Shown here: positions 8,302-15,798 of the stretch, piece after piece
Position numbering within the stretch: position 1 is the stretch's first letter
Layout: each line of letters begins with the position of its first letter
Source: Bacteroidales bacterium M6
Lineage (GTDB): Bacteria; Bacteroidota; Bacteroidia; Bacteroidales; Muribaculaceae
Reading direction: 5' to 3'
Length of the DNA stretch: 27,502 nt
NCBI GenBank assembly: GCA_001689485.1
Contig: LUJQ01000082.1
Location: forward strand, 37,191 to 64,692
Made by a program: the position numbers and the translations under genes
The notes under the pieces: model-generated
What the model saw: the letters and a program-made list of their open reading frames with translations, nothing else
Told to the model about the DNA's origin: nothing
Databases searched by the model: none

Positions 8302-9724
8302 CCTTCCTCTTCATCCAGGAAGTGTATTCATCGAGCTGGCGGATGGCATCGGCAGCCTTGGCAACACCGAGACGTTCCGCTTCAACCAACCCGGAACGGG
8401 CACCTTCAAGGTCACCCTGACGGGCAGCAAGGATAGCTCGGGCATAAACGGCCTCAGGACAGTTACCGGCTTTGGCAAGATAGCGTCCGGCTTTTTCAAA
8501 GTCGCCGAACGAAAGCGCCGTCACACCGGCATTGAGATTGGCCTCGGGGGCTTCGGGATAAAGGCGTACTGCCACCTCGAACACCTCGCGATATTCCTCG
8601 GAATCAGCCGGGAGGGTTTGCGCAAGAACGTACATTTCGTGAAGCGAGAGCTTGCGCGGGTCGCGTGCCAGCACCTCGGCAATCTTGGCAGGGTCGGAGA
8701 ACGACGAAACCACATATGAAATAGTGTAGTCGCTGTGGCGCAGACCAGGATAGACGTTCTCAAGCATATAGCGGTACTGCTCCGGGAACTCCTTCTTTAT
8801 TTTCCATTCACGTGCATCAGGGGCAAGGTCGTCAAGGGCTATAATAGCCAGGATGGCGTCGCGGTTATCAATCTGCGAACCTTCAACCCAACGGCGCAGG
8901 CCGTCCCAATCCTCGGCAACCGACGCAGTGCGCAACACCTCCTGCGGGAAAGCATATAGGCCGCACACATAGGATGCAAGCGCCTTTGTACGCCCTTCGG
9001 CAAGGCGGGCATTATTGGCATAGAGACCTTCGGGCGACGCATAACCGGTGATGGTAATGCTCTCTATCCGCGAGTCGGCATCATTCCTGATGATGTCGAT
9101 AGTGTCGCGTATATTGGCCAGTTCCTGCGGATTACGGCGGTAGGAAGGCTCGATTTCGGTGCGGTTCACCTTGAAATCGATGTAGGCCGAACCGCTTGCG
9201 GCACGCTCTTTGCGAGTTTCGACCTGCGGGGTCACATAAGCCCACTGCGGTGCAAACACCCGCTCGCGGAAATCAAGTTGTGCGACAGGGGTAAGTGCCG
9301 ATTCCGATACTTCGAAACCACACCCGCAAAAATCCTCGGCAAGCGACAAGGAGGCCGACTCCATCCACTGCGAATAGGGCACGATGGCAGTATAGGCCAC
9401 TTCGCCTCCGGGACGTGTAAGCACCTCACCTTCCGCAAGGTGGCGCTTGCGCTGGTTCTGTATGTAACGGTTGCGGCCGGCAACCACTACGCGAGGCAAA
9501 GTCAGGGTGCTGTCGCCGAAAGCGATAACCGGGGCCAGCGACACCTCACGGTCGCTTTTGAGTTTCATGTCCGAAAGGTCGAGGGTCATGTTGACCAGGA
9601 GGTTATTGTCGGTGCGCTCCACATCCAGACGGCTGATGCGGCTGTCACCGCTTACGAGGGTCTCGGCGGAAAGGAGCGATGCGGTGGCAAAGGCTGCCGC
9701 CAATAATATGGTTTTGGGATTCAT
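8294..9724 (-). CDS. DUF3868 / OmpA-like / TPR protein of the fimbrial cluster
   Basis: 476 residues with a cleavable signal peptide (about 1-20, ending ...LLSA). The N-terminal ~150 residues look like DUF3868, a beta-rich domain found almost only in Bacteroidales pilus clusters. Residues ~180-290 are an OmpA C-terminal-like peptidoglycan-binding domain ('YIDFKVNRTEIEPSYRRN', 'ITGYASPEGLYANNARLAEGRTKAL'). The C-terminal ~100 residues form TPR-like helices ('EANLNAGVTALSFGDFEKAGRYLAKAGNCPEA'). It probably sits in the periplasm or at the outer membrane and links pilus assembly to the cell wall. It is preceded by the DUF3575 barrel gene with 29 bp between, so the two are co-transcribed. Domain calls are from memory of the families; the molecular role is not established. 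Confidence 0.82.
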   Translation of the reverse strand: MNPKTILLAAAFATASLLSAETLVSGDSRISRLDVERTDNNLLVNMTLDLSDMKLKSDREVSLAPVIAFGDSTLTLPRVVVAGRNRYIQNQRKRHLAEGEVLTRPGGEVAYTAIVPYSQWMESASLSLAEDFCGCGFEVSESALTPVAQLDFRERVFAPQWAYVTPQVETRKERAASGSAYIDFKVNRTEIEPSYRRNPQELANIRDTIDIIRNDADSRIESITITGYASPEGLYANNARLAEGRTKALASYVCGLYAFPQEVLRTASVAEDWDGLRRWVEGSQIDNRDAILAIIALDDLAPDAREWKIKKEFPEQYRYMLENVYPGLRHSDYTISYVVSSFSDPAKIAEVLARDPRKLSLHEMYVLAQTLPADSEEYREVFEVAVRLYPEAPEANLNAGVTALSFGDFEKAGRYLAKAGNCPEAVYARAILAARQGDLEGARSGLVEAERLGVAKAADAIRQLDEYTSWMKRKGS

Positions 9725-9753
9725 GTCGTGTTGTGTGCTGGAGGTTTGACGGT

Positions 9754-10341
9754 TCAGAATACGTAAACAAGGTTGATGGCAGCCTTGGTCGGGCCGACAT
9801 AGTTATGACGCCCTGTGCCGACACGTCGGCCACATCCGGCGCATTCATAAATATCGTAGGAGGCATGAATCCAACCCAGGCCGATTTCCGCTTCCAGGTT
9901 CCAATGTTTGCCCAGGAGCCAGCTATAGCCATATGCCAGGCCGACACCACCAATCCATCCTTGGTAGCGATGATTTTTCAAAACCCCGAAATCAGTACCC
10001 AGGAATTTGAAATCAGTGTCGAGATGACCCACATTGGCCTGCCCGAAAAGGGCGTGAAGCCCTACGAAATGGCCGCCCAAAGCCTCGCAAAACCAATAGC
10101 GTGCCTCGGGTTGAGCAAGCCAGTGCTTCCACCGCTTACCACCCGAAAACGACCACGAGTTGAAATCGCCGGTCAGGTCGACCGACCACCGCGTGGCAAA
10201 TGACACCTCCGCCCCGAGGTTGACATTGAGGAAAGCATCTGACACGATGTTGGTCTTCACCGCAACCTCCTGTGCCCTCAATGCCGGCATCTGCGCCATG
10301 CCTGCTATCAAAAGGATAAAGATAATAATCGCTCGTTTCAT
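9754..10341 (-). CDS. DUF3575 outer-membrane beta-barrel protein, first gene of the pilus operon
   Basis: 195 residues. The signal peptide MKRAIIIFILLIAGMAQMPALRA is followed by QEVAVKTNIVSDAFLNVNLG, the typical DUF3575 opening. Later segments alternate hydrophobic and polar residues and end in an aromatic residue (NLVYVF), as outer-membrane barrels do. 'GGKRWKHWLAQPEARYWFCEALGGHFVGLHA' (two adjoining segments) matches the family core. Proteins of this family regularly precede DUF3868 and Mfa/Fim genes. The gene is the first one downstream of the invertible promoter, with a predicted leader of about 280 nt. Its function in pilus biogenesis is unknown; an assembly or export role is inferred from context. 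Confidence 0.82.
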   Translation of the reverse strand: MKRAIIIFILLIAGMAQMPALRAQEVAVKTNIVSDAFLNVNLGAEVSFATRWSVDLTGDFNSWSFSGGKRWKHWLAQPEARYWFCEALGGHFVGLHALFGQANVGHLDTDFKFLGTDFGVLKNHRYQGWIGGVGLAYGYSWLLGKHWNLEAEIGLGWIHASYDIYECAGCGRRVGTGRHNYVGPTKAAINLVYVF

Positions 10342-10380
10342 TGTTCGTTTTGAATATATAAATCTTTAGGGTTGTATAAT

Positions 10381-10394
10381 CCTGCTATAGCAGG
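10381..10394. promoter_or_regulatory. Perfect 14-bp palindrome in the pilus operon leader
   Basis: CCTGCTATAGCAGG, a perfect dyad about 40 bp upstream of the first pilus gene and downstream of the predicted transcription start. It could be a protein-binding operator or a small RNA hairpin near the ribosome-binding region. Nothing in the sequence identifies a binding protein. Confidence 0.45.
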
Positions 10395-10422
10395 TTACTC
10401 AAAATCAATATGCAACGAAAGA

Positions 10423-10451
10423 GGCCAACAACCTGCCGGAGGTCGTTGACC
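10423..10451 (-). promoter_or_regulatory. Leader RNA stem-loop of the pilus operon
   Basis: Positions 10423-10434 and 10440-10451 form a 12-bp stem with a 5-nt loop. In the minus-strand RNA all 12 positions pair, two of them as G-U. In the plus-strand RNA the same two positions would be A-C mismatches, so the structure favours the pilus transcript. The sequence after it on the minus strand (TCTTTCGTTG) is only weakly U-rich, so it could be a weak attenuator or another leader element. Confidence 0.5.
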
Positions 10452-10562
10452 ACTCATCCATTTTAAATGTAACTGCGTGTGTCATAGCTGGTAAAGACAT
10501 GTTCTATAATTGTGTGCTATCCATACTTTTATAAAGGCATATCCTCGAATCCAAACCTTTTA

Positions 10563-10599
10563 TCTGATATATCTCTCGTCAAGAGATGTATCGATATTG
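10563..10599. repeat. Recombination site 1 (left, core TCGTCAA)
   Basis: Left arm TCTGATATATCTC (10563-10575), core TCGTCAA (10576-10582), right arm GAGATGTATCGATATTG (10583-10599). The inner arm bases are inverted repeats of each other. The core is reversed relative to sites 2 and 3. Confidence 0.85.
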
Positions 10600-10630
10600 A
10601 TTTGTCTCCATTAAAGTGTGTTAGCAACCA

Positions 10631-10660
10631 CAAAGATAGTGAAAATCATATAATAAACAA
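10631..10660 (-). promoter_or_regulatory. Invertible Bacteroidetes promoter facing the pilus operon
   Basis: On the minus strand: -33 element TTG (10660-10658), 19-bp spacer, -7 element TATCTTTG (10638-10631) matching TAnnTTTG, followed by TGG. The spacing is the same as in the consensus promoter upstream of the tRNA at the right end of the window (TTTTG - 19 - TACCTTTG). The expected start is near 10624, giving a leader that crosses site 1 and the leader hairpin before the first pilus gene. Confidence 0.8.
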
Positions 10661-10774
10661 TAAACTCATGCAAAAAATTCTGTTTTTAACAAATGCATCC
10701 AACGAAAATATCTGCATAAACCATTGTATTATATCGTTTTTCAAATCTATAACATCCAAGTTTTCAACAGGTAA

Positions 10775-10819
10775 CTCAATCTAACTACATCTCTTGACGA
10801 GAGATGTGGTTAGATTGAG
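10775..10819. repeat. Recombination site 2 (internal, core TTGACGA, long symmetric arms)
   Basis: Arms of 19 bp, 10775-10793 and 10801-10819, are reverse complements with one mismatch (T10786 versus G10808) around the core TTGACGA (10794-10800). The outer arm sequence CTCAATCTAAC/GTTAGATTGAG is unique to this copy. The inner ACATCTC/GAGATGT is shared with the other sites. Confidence 0.85.
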
Positions 10820-10882
10820 GGTTGAATCCAGGGCACATAACATTTATTGTTATAATATTCTGAATATCAAAAAACTAATACG

Positions 10883-10919
10883 TCTGATACATCTCTTGAC
10901 GAGAGATGTATCGATATTG
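10883..10919. repeat. Recombination site 3 (right, core TTGACGA)
   Basis: Left arm TCTGATACATCTC (10883-10895), core TTGACGA (10896-10902), right arm GAGATGTATCGATATTG (10903-10919). Outside the core it matches site 1 in direct orientation with one base difference, whereas the core is inverted. Confidence 0.85.
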
Positions 10920-10936
10920 GGAAAACATATAAAATA

Positions 10937-10973
10937 ATTCGCCCTGCCAGATAAAAATTCCGGCAGGGCGAAT
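10937..10973 (-). terminator. Terminator after the recombinase gene, possibly bidirectional
   Basis: A perfect 12-bp stem, ATTCGCCCTGCC (10937-10948) with GGCAGGGCGAAT (10962-10973), and a 13-nt loop. On the minus strand it is followed by the T-rich TATTTTATATGTTTTC. It would end recombinase transcripts before they enter the switch. If it also works on the plus strand (followed by CATATTTC) it would stop transcripts from the promoter in the OFF orientation. Confidence 0.8.
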
Positions 10974-11084
10974 CATATTTCATACACGATATGCCTGGAG
11001 GGGTAAATAACTATCACGCATCTCCTAAACATATTTTACGATATCAGCTCACCGGCAGATGCCACTGATGCTTTTTATGACTTT

Positions 11085-12077
11085 TCATATCGCCGATAGA
11101 ACGAGATGATTGGCTCGGTCGACGTGAGCTGTGTCTAACGAGGCAAGATAGATGCGTGTGGTGGTTTCCGAGTCGTGACCCATGGCCTCGCTTATCGTGG
11201 CAACAGGAACTTGTTTACTTTTGGCTATACTTGCCCAGCCATGACGCGCAACATAAGCCGTAAGCGGCATCGAAAGCCCGAGCATCACACCAATCTTCCT
11301 AAGTTTGGTGTTGACAAAATGGGAGGCATTCTGATACTGACGCCGTGAATCGGTCTCCATATTTTTAATAATCGGCAGCAGATATGGGGAATCGCCGGTA
11401 CTGTATTTGTCGACTATAGCCTGCATCTGGCGCTCCCATTTCACAAAGAGCTGGCGATTGGTTTTGCGTCGCCGGTAGGAAAGGATGCCGTTACGCAAAT
11501 CCGACTTCCTAAGATAGGCCATGTCGACAAACGACATGCCACGGGTGTAGAAGCTGAACATGAAGAGGTCGCGGGCTAAATCAAGCGCAGGGTGAAGGCG
11601 GAGGTCGATGTCGCGGATAAGACGTATAACATCGGCCGAAACAGCCCGTTTCACGGTTTTGTCAACACCGGTATAAACACGACGAAAGGGATTGCTCTGA
11701 GGGGCCATTCCTTCGTCAACCGCCTTGTTATATATCGACCGCAGGTTGCGCATATAAAACGACGAGCTGTTGGGACACAGCCCCTCACGCCGCAGATATG
11801 CCTCATATTCCTGTGCCATATGCGAATCAAGTTCGCAAAACGCAAGGTCGCCCCTGTTCCCCCGGAAACGCATGAAGCTTTTAAGTGTTGAGCGATAGAT
11901 TTCCGCCATGCGGCACCGCCCCATTTCGACGAGTTGTTGCGACAGGACAGACACGAACCCTGCCACACTGCCGGAACCGGCAAGCATGGCAGGGTCGGTA
12001 TCATTAAAATAACGCTCCTTAAACTGCCCGGAGCATGATTGACTGGTTTTGATTCTCAAGGTTGCCATATTGAACAC
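11085..12077 (-). CDS. Tyrosine recombinase, predicted invertase of the pilus promoter switch
   Basis: 330 residues, a usual length for Bacteroidetes tyrosine recombinases of the invertase/integrase type. The N-terminal ~140 residues are a SAM-like DNA-binding domain ('YRSTLKSFMRFRGNRGDLAFCELDSH' region split by short helices). The catalytic domain shows Arg179 (YTRGMSFVDMAYL), Lys205 (RRKTNRQ), the box YVARHGWA with Arg278, His301 (AMGHDSETTT) and the nucleophile Tyr310 (RIYLASLD). The first position of the HxxR box is Tyr275 rather than His, a substitution I associate with this group. An alternative start is Met4. Its 3' end faces the three-site switch, separated by a terminator. Invertases acting on adjacent promoters are well known in Bacteroides, so local action is the best inference; an integrase of a decayed element is the alternative. 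Confidence 0.88.
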   Translation of the reverse strand: MFNMATLRIKTSQSCSGQFKERYFNDTDPAMLAGSGSVAGFVSVLSQQLVEMGRCRMAEIYRSTLKSFMRFRGNRGDLAFCELDSHMAQEYEAYLRREGLCPNSSSFYMRNLRSIYNKAVDEGMAPQSNPFRRVYTGVDKTVKRAVSADVIRLIRDIDLRLHPALDLARDLFMFSFYTRGMSFVDMAYLRKSDLRNGILSYRRRKTNRQLFVKWERQMQAIVDKYSTGDSPYLLPIIKNMETDSRRQYQNASHFVNTKLRKIGVMLGLSMPLTAYVARHGWASIAKSKQVPVATISEAMGHDSETTTRIYLASLDTAHVDRANHLVLSAI

Positions 12078-12169
12078 ATGTTTCGTTTAACAACCTCAAA
12101 GGACGAACAAAACCCTGAATATGCCGAGCATATGCCTGCAAAATCGGCAAGTGAACCGGCAGTCACATG

Positions 12170-13822
12170 TTATTCCCACCCGCGACACCAGGGATAGCCG
12201 TAGCGGTCATAAAGCGGCGTAAGACGCCCAAGACGGGTAAGGAACTTATGGTAGAGTTTCTGGTCGGGCTGAATCCACTGCGACTCGCTCACGGCAGCCA
12301 TGCGTGGAAGCATCTGATAGGTCATAAGGTTGGCGTTGTCGATAAACTCACCCCACACGAACCCCTGCACGCCTATGACATGATGGCGGTTTTCGGGCAG
12401 CACCCGCTCATCCATCGGCTCATATTGGTAGGTTTTGCTGAGAGGCAGGTATTTACCGATAAGGAACGGTTCTTCGAACGTGTTCTGCTTTTGGTAATAG
12501 TCAAGATAGTTATACTCGCTGGAACCTGCAATCACATCGTGGCCGGAGTTTGCGCCGTTTACGATGTAGTCGAATCCGTGCCATGCCATGATGGTGGTTG
12601 ACGGGTTGACACCTGCATCGAAAATCTCCTCCCAACCTATTATCTTACGCCCACGGTCGTTAAGCATTTTTTCAACCCGTTTTGTAAAATAGCCCTGCAG
12701 CTTGTGTTCGGCTGTCACGCCATCGGACGTTTCAAGGCCGAGTTCCTTGATTTTACGCTGGCAGTCGGGGCATACTTCCCAACGCTGTTTCCAAGCCTCA
12801 TCGCCACCGATGTTGATATAGTGCGACGGGAACAGTTCCACAACCTCGTCAAGAATCTCCTCCACAAGCTTGAAGGTTGCTTCTTTCCCGGCACAGAGAA
12901 TGTCGATGTGAGGCCCCCAGTGGGTGCTCACATCATAGTGGCCGCCGACACAGCCCACTTCGGGATGCGAGGCCAGCAGGCTTACCGTGTGCCCCGGCAT
13001 ATCTATTTCGGGAATCACGGTGACATGGCGGTCGGCACAGTATTTCAAAATGTCCTTCACATCCTCCTGCGAGTAAAACCCGCCGTGCGGCGTGCCGTCG
13101 TAAACACCGGCCACACGCCCGCATATTGTTTCCTTACGCATAGAGCCTTTCTCTGTAATTTCGGGATGCCGTTTCAGCTCAAGGCGCCACCCCTGGTCAT
13201 CGGTAAGGTGCCAGTGGAAGGTGTTCATGTTATGCATGACCATAAGGTCGACAAACTGCTTCACTGCCTCGACAGGGAGGAAATAGCGGCCGCAGTCAAG
13301 AAGCATGCCCCGGTAATGGAAACGCGGTTGGTCGGCAATGGCAACCGGAGGCAGCTCTACAGCGGCAGCCACGCTGTCGCGCGGCATGACGGGCAACGAC
13401 TTCCGGAGGGTCTGAACACCGTAGAACACCCCGGCAGGTGTACGGCCAACGACCTCTACCCCTGCGGCACCGGCTTTAAGCTCATAACCTTCAGGGTCGG
13501 CAATTTTGTCGGACAGCGACAACGTTATGCACCCCGCCCCGTCGCGCTTACGTTTCGACGGATTTTCCACAGCCTCGACCTCAGGGGCGAACCCGAGGTT
13601 GTCGTTGATATATCCCGACAGGAAAACGGCGTTGCGATGCATCGCCTCGTCCGATTGTGGATATTGGATTTTGGAATCGGGGGTAAGCATGAAAGGAGTG
13701 CCACTCCCGGCTTCGACTGACAGCGGGAGCGGCACAATCTCATAATTGGCACGCGAGGCGGCGGAAGCCGCCGATGTAATGGCCGCAAATGCGACACCTA
13801 AAGTCACAGCACGAATATTCAT
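12170..13822 (-). CDS. Glycoside hydrolase family 20 beta-N-acetylhexosaminidase
   Basis: 550 residues, secreted: the signal peptide covers about residues 1-21 (...ITSAASA). Residues ~25-160 form the GH20b-like N-terminal domain. The catalytic barrel starts at about 168 (FHYRGMLLDCGRYF) and includes HWHLTDDQGWRLE (203-215), PEIDMPGH (271-278) and the catalytic pair Asp341-Glu342 in INIGGDEAWK. The Asp positions the substrate acetamido group and the Glu is the acid/base. It removes terminal GlcNAc or GalNAc from glycans, probably host or dietary N-glycans and mucin in the periplasm. It lies alone on the minus strand between the recombinase and bcp genes. A -7-like TAACTTTG lies 32 bp upstream of the start. 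Confidence 0.93.
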   Translation of the reverse strand: MNIRAVTLGVAFAAITSAASAASRANYEIVPLPLSVEAGSGTPFMLTPDSKIQYPQSDEAMHRNAVFLSGYINDNLGFAPEVEAVENPSKRKRDGAGCITLSLSDKIADPEGYELKAGAAGVEVVGRTPAGVFYGVQTLRKSLPVMPRDSVAAAVELPPVAIADQPRFHYRGMLLDCGRYFLPVEAVKQFVDLMVMHNMNTFHWHLTDDQGWRLELKRHPEITEKGSMRKETICGRVAGVYDGTPHGGFYSQEDVKDILKYCADRHVTVIPEIDMPGHTVSLLASHPEVGCVGGHYDVSTHWGPHIDILCAGKEATFKLVEEILDEVVELFPSHYINIGGDEAWKQRWEVCPDCQRKIKELGLETSDGVTAEHKLQGYFTKRVEKMLNDRGRKIIGWEEIFDAGVNPSTTIMAWHGFDYIVNGANSGHDVIAGSSEYNYLDYYQKQNTFEEPFLIGKYLPLSKTYQYEPMDERVLPENRHHVIGVQGFVWGEFIDNANLMTYQMLPRMAAVSESQWIQPDQKLYHKFLTRLGRLTPLYDRYGYPWCRGWE

Positions 13823-13853
13823 GGCATTGTGGGTTCTAATGTGATAACTCCTG

Positions 13854-13861
13854 CAAAGTTA
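13854..13861 (-). promoter_or_regulatory. Candidate -7 element for the hexosaminidase gene
   Basis: TAACTTTG on the minus strand, matching TAnnTTTG, 32 bp upstream of the start codon. No TTG is present at the usual 19-21 bp spacing, so the call rests on the -7 box and its position. Confidence 0.45.
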
Positions 13862-14013
13862 CCAACCCTCATGCTTATGGAATATCGCATTCGTACACTT
13901 TTTTGTCGGATGTGTGCCCTCTAAGAGATTGTCTAAAGGCAACCACATCCACCTCCGGGCGAAAATCAATGCGGTGTGCCAAAATCCTGAATTTTGACAT
14001 CACCCACGGCAGA

Positions 14014-14487
14014 TTACGACAAAAGCTCGATAAGCTGTGTGCCGGCACGCTTTGTGTCGACTTTCTTAACAACATGGGTTATTCGGTGGTCGGCATCGGT
14101 AACGAAAGTGGTGCGGACGGTGCCCATGTATTCCCGCCCTGCCATTTTCTTTTTCTGCCACACACCGAACGCCTGGTTAACCTCGGTCGATTCGTCGCTG
14201 AGGAGCAGGAACGGAAGGGAATACTTGCCGGCAAATTTCACATGGCTTGCAGCAGAATCCTTGCTGATGCCTATAACAACGTAGCCCATCCCGGTGAGGC
14301 GGGCATAATCATCCCTTATCGAGCATGCCTCGGCCGTGCAACCCGAAGTGTTGTCCTTAGGGTAAAAATACACAATCAAAGGTTTCCCGGCAAAGTCTTC
14401 GCTATGCACCATTTTTCCCTCACTGTCGAACCCGAGGTCGGACGGCAGTTTGTCACCGACAGCAAGCATCGTTTCAGAATTACTCAT
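14014..14487 (-). CDS. bcp: Thioredoxin-dependent peroxiredoxin, Bcp/PrxQ type
   Basis: 157 residues, full length for the family. It reduces hydrogen peroxide and organic hydroperoxides with electrons from thioredoxin in the cytoplasm. The peroxidatic Cys50 and resolving Cys55 lie in TSGCTAEACSIRD, the five-residue spacing typical of the Bcp/PrxQ class. Other family segments are 'FAGKPLIVYFYPKDNT' and 'YSLPFLLLSDE'. The start at 14487 lies 12 bp after the serine ammonia-lyase stop codon, so the two form an operon. Met7 is a possible alternative start. There is a functional logic: the upstream enzyme carries an oxygen-labile iron-sulfur cluster, so pairing with a peroxidase makes sense, though this is inference. 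Confidence 0.93.
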   Translation of the reverse strand: MSNSETMLAVGDKLPSDLGFDSEGKMVHSEDFAGKPLIVYFYPKDNTSGCTAEACSIRDDYARLTGMGYVVIGISKDSAASHVKFAGKYSLPFLLLSDESTEVNQAFGVWQKKKMAGREYMGTVRTTFVTDADHRITHVVKKVDTKRAGTQLIELLS

Positions 14488-14499
14488 GATTCAATATGT

Positions 14500-15702
14500 T
14501 TATTTGATTACGGCAAGGCCACCCTTGGCCGTTTCCTTATATAACGACGGGATGTCGTGGCCGGTTTGCTTCATAACCTCGACTATGCGGTCGAAATCCA
14601 CGCTGTGGCGCCCGTCGGAGAATGCGGCATACAGGTTGGCATCGAGGGCGCGGGCGGCGGCATAGGCGTTGCGCTCTATGCACGGAATCTGGACGAGGCC
14701 GCACACGGGGTCGCAGGTAAGCCCCAGGTGGTGTTCCAGCCCCATCTCGGCGGAATATTCTATCTGCGCCGGGGTGCCTCCGAAAAGCTGCGAGGCAGCA
14801 GCGGCGGCCATGGCGCATGCCACCCCTACTTCACCCTGGCACCCTACTTCGGCGCCGCTGACCGAGGCGTTGTATTTGACCACGTTGCCAAACAACCCGG
14901 CTGTGGCCAAGGCGCGCAGAATCCGTTTTTCGGAGAATCCTTTCGAAGTATGCAGGTGATAAAGCACTGCCGGGACGATGCCGCACGAACCGCATGTAGG
15001 GGCGGTCACAATGCGTCCACCCGAAGCGTTCTCCTCCGAAACAGCCAGGGCGTAGGCATAGACCAGGCCGCGGCTTTTAAGCGAACTGTTGTAGCCTGCG
15101 GCATGCACATAATAGCTCACTGCCTTACGGCGCACTCCCAGGCCGCCGGGTAGAACCCCCTCGGCCTCGACGCCACGCATAACGGCTTCCTTCATAACCG
15201 TCCATACCTCGGCTAGATAATCCCATATGCCGTCACCCTCGGTCATACCCACATATTCCCAATAGCTGTGGCCTGTTTTCACACACCATGCAAGTATATC
15301 CTTGATTTTGGTCATGGAATAAATCGAAGGCTGCGCCTGCTTGGTCTGCCCCTCCTCAAGGATGTCGCCACCACCTACGGAATAAACCGTCCATGAATCC
15401 AGTTCCTTTCCCGATGCATCGTAAGCACGGAAAATCATGCCGTTGGTATGAAAGGGCAACACGATTTCAGGCTGCCACACAATCTCTGTGACAGCATGCG
15501 GTGTGAGCACATCGAGAATCGCCTTATCGGTAAGGTGACCGACCCCTGTAGCTGCAAGGGCGCCATAAAGCGTCACTTCGTAACGCGCCACGTTTTTACC
15601 GGCATTACGATCCAAAAAGCGGATTGCCGCATTCTTGGGGCCCATTGTGTGCGAACTCGACGGCCCGTTGCCGATTTTATAAAGCTGCCTGATAGTTTCC
15701 AT
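14500..15702 (-). CDS. sdaA: L-serine ammonia-lyase, iron-sulfur dependent, single chain
   Basis: 400 residues from the start at 15702, preceded by the strong purine-rich sequence GAGGGAGG. A start at 15768 would add 22 basic residues with no family match. The enzyme converts L-serine to pyruvate and ammonia in the cytoplasm. The N-terminal beta domain opens with METIRQLYKIGNGPSSSHTMGP, the family signature. The alpha domain has APTCGSCGIVPAVLYHL, EVGCQGEVGVACAM and TCDPVCGLVQIPCIERNA, which hold the cysteines for the [4Fe-4S] cluster. The alpha and beta domains that are separate in Gram-positive enzymes are fused here. The gene is followed by bcp in the same operon and lies downstream of tRNA-Leu, whose transcript may run into it. 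Confidence 0.93.
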   Translation of the reverse strand: METIRQLYKIGNGPSSSHTMGPKNAAIRFLDRNAGKNVARYEVTLYGALAATGVGHLTDKAILDVLTPHAVTEIVWQPEIVLPFHTNGMIFRAYDASGKELDSWTVYSVGGGDILEEGQTKQAQPSIYSMTKIKDILAWCVKTGHSYWEYVGMTEGDGIWDYLAEVWTVMKEAVMRGVEAEGVLPGGLGVRRKAVSYYVHAAGYNSSLKSRGLVYAYALAVSEENASGGRIVTAPTCGSCGIVPAVLYHLHTSKGFSEKRILRALATAGLFGNVVKYNASVSGAEVGCQGEVGVACAMAAAAASQLFGGTPAQIEYSAEMGLEHHLGLTCDPVCGLVQIPCIERNAYAAARALDANLYAAFSDGRHSVDFDRIVEVMKQTGHDIPSLYKETAKGGLAVIK

Positions 15703-15798
15703 GCTATGCCTCCCTCTTTTTCCGGTTTGATACTTTATACGAATAAGGCGATATGTCGGTCTCGACACACCGCCTTTACGGTCTGATACTTATAATTG

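Larger units (their letters stand above)
10563..10919. promoter_or_regulatory. Predicted invertible promoter segment (phase-variation switch) of the pilus operon
   Basis: The segment is bounded by two site-like elements with 7-bp cores in opposite orientation (TCGTCAA at 10576-10582, TTGACGA at 10896-10902) flanked by matching palindromic arms. A third element with the same core orientation as the right one lies between them (core 10794-10800). A consensus promoter on the minus strand (10631-10660) lies inside and points to the pilus genes. A tyrosine recombinase gene lies 165 bp to the right. The segment is clearly more AT-rich than its surroundings and has no credible coding region. In the sequenced state the promoter faces the pilus genes (ON). 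Inversion between outer cores would place it near 10.84 kb facing the terminator at 10937. This is inferred from structure; no inverted reads were examined. Confidence 0.85.

Noticed and set aside
10512..10784. 90-codon plus-strand open frame across the switch region
   Set aside because: It runs through a recombination site and the promoter, has an AT-driven composition and no recognisable motif.
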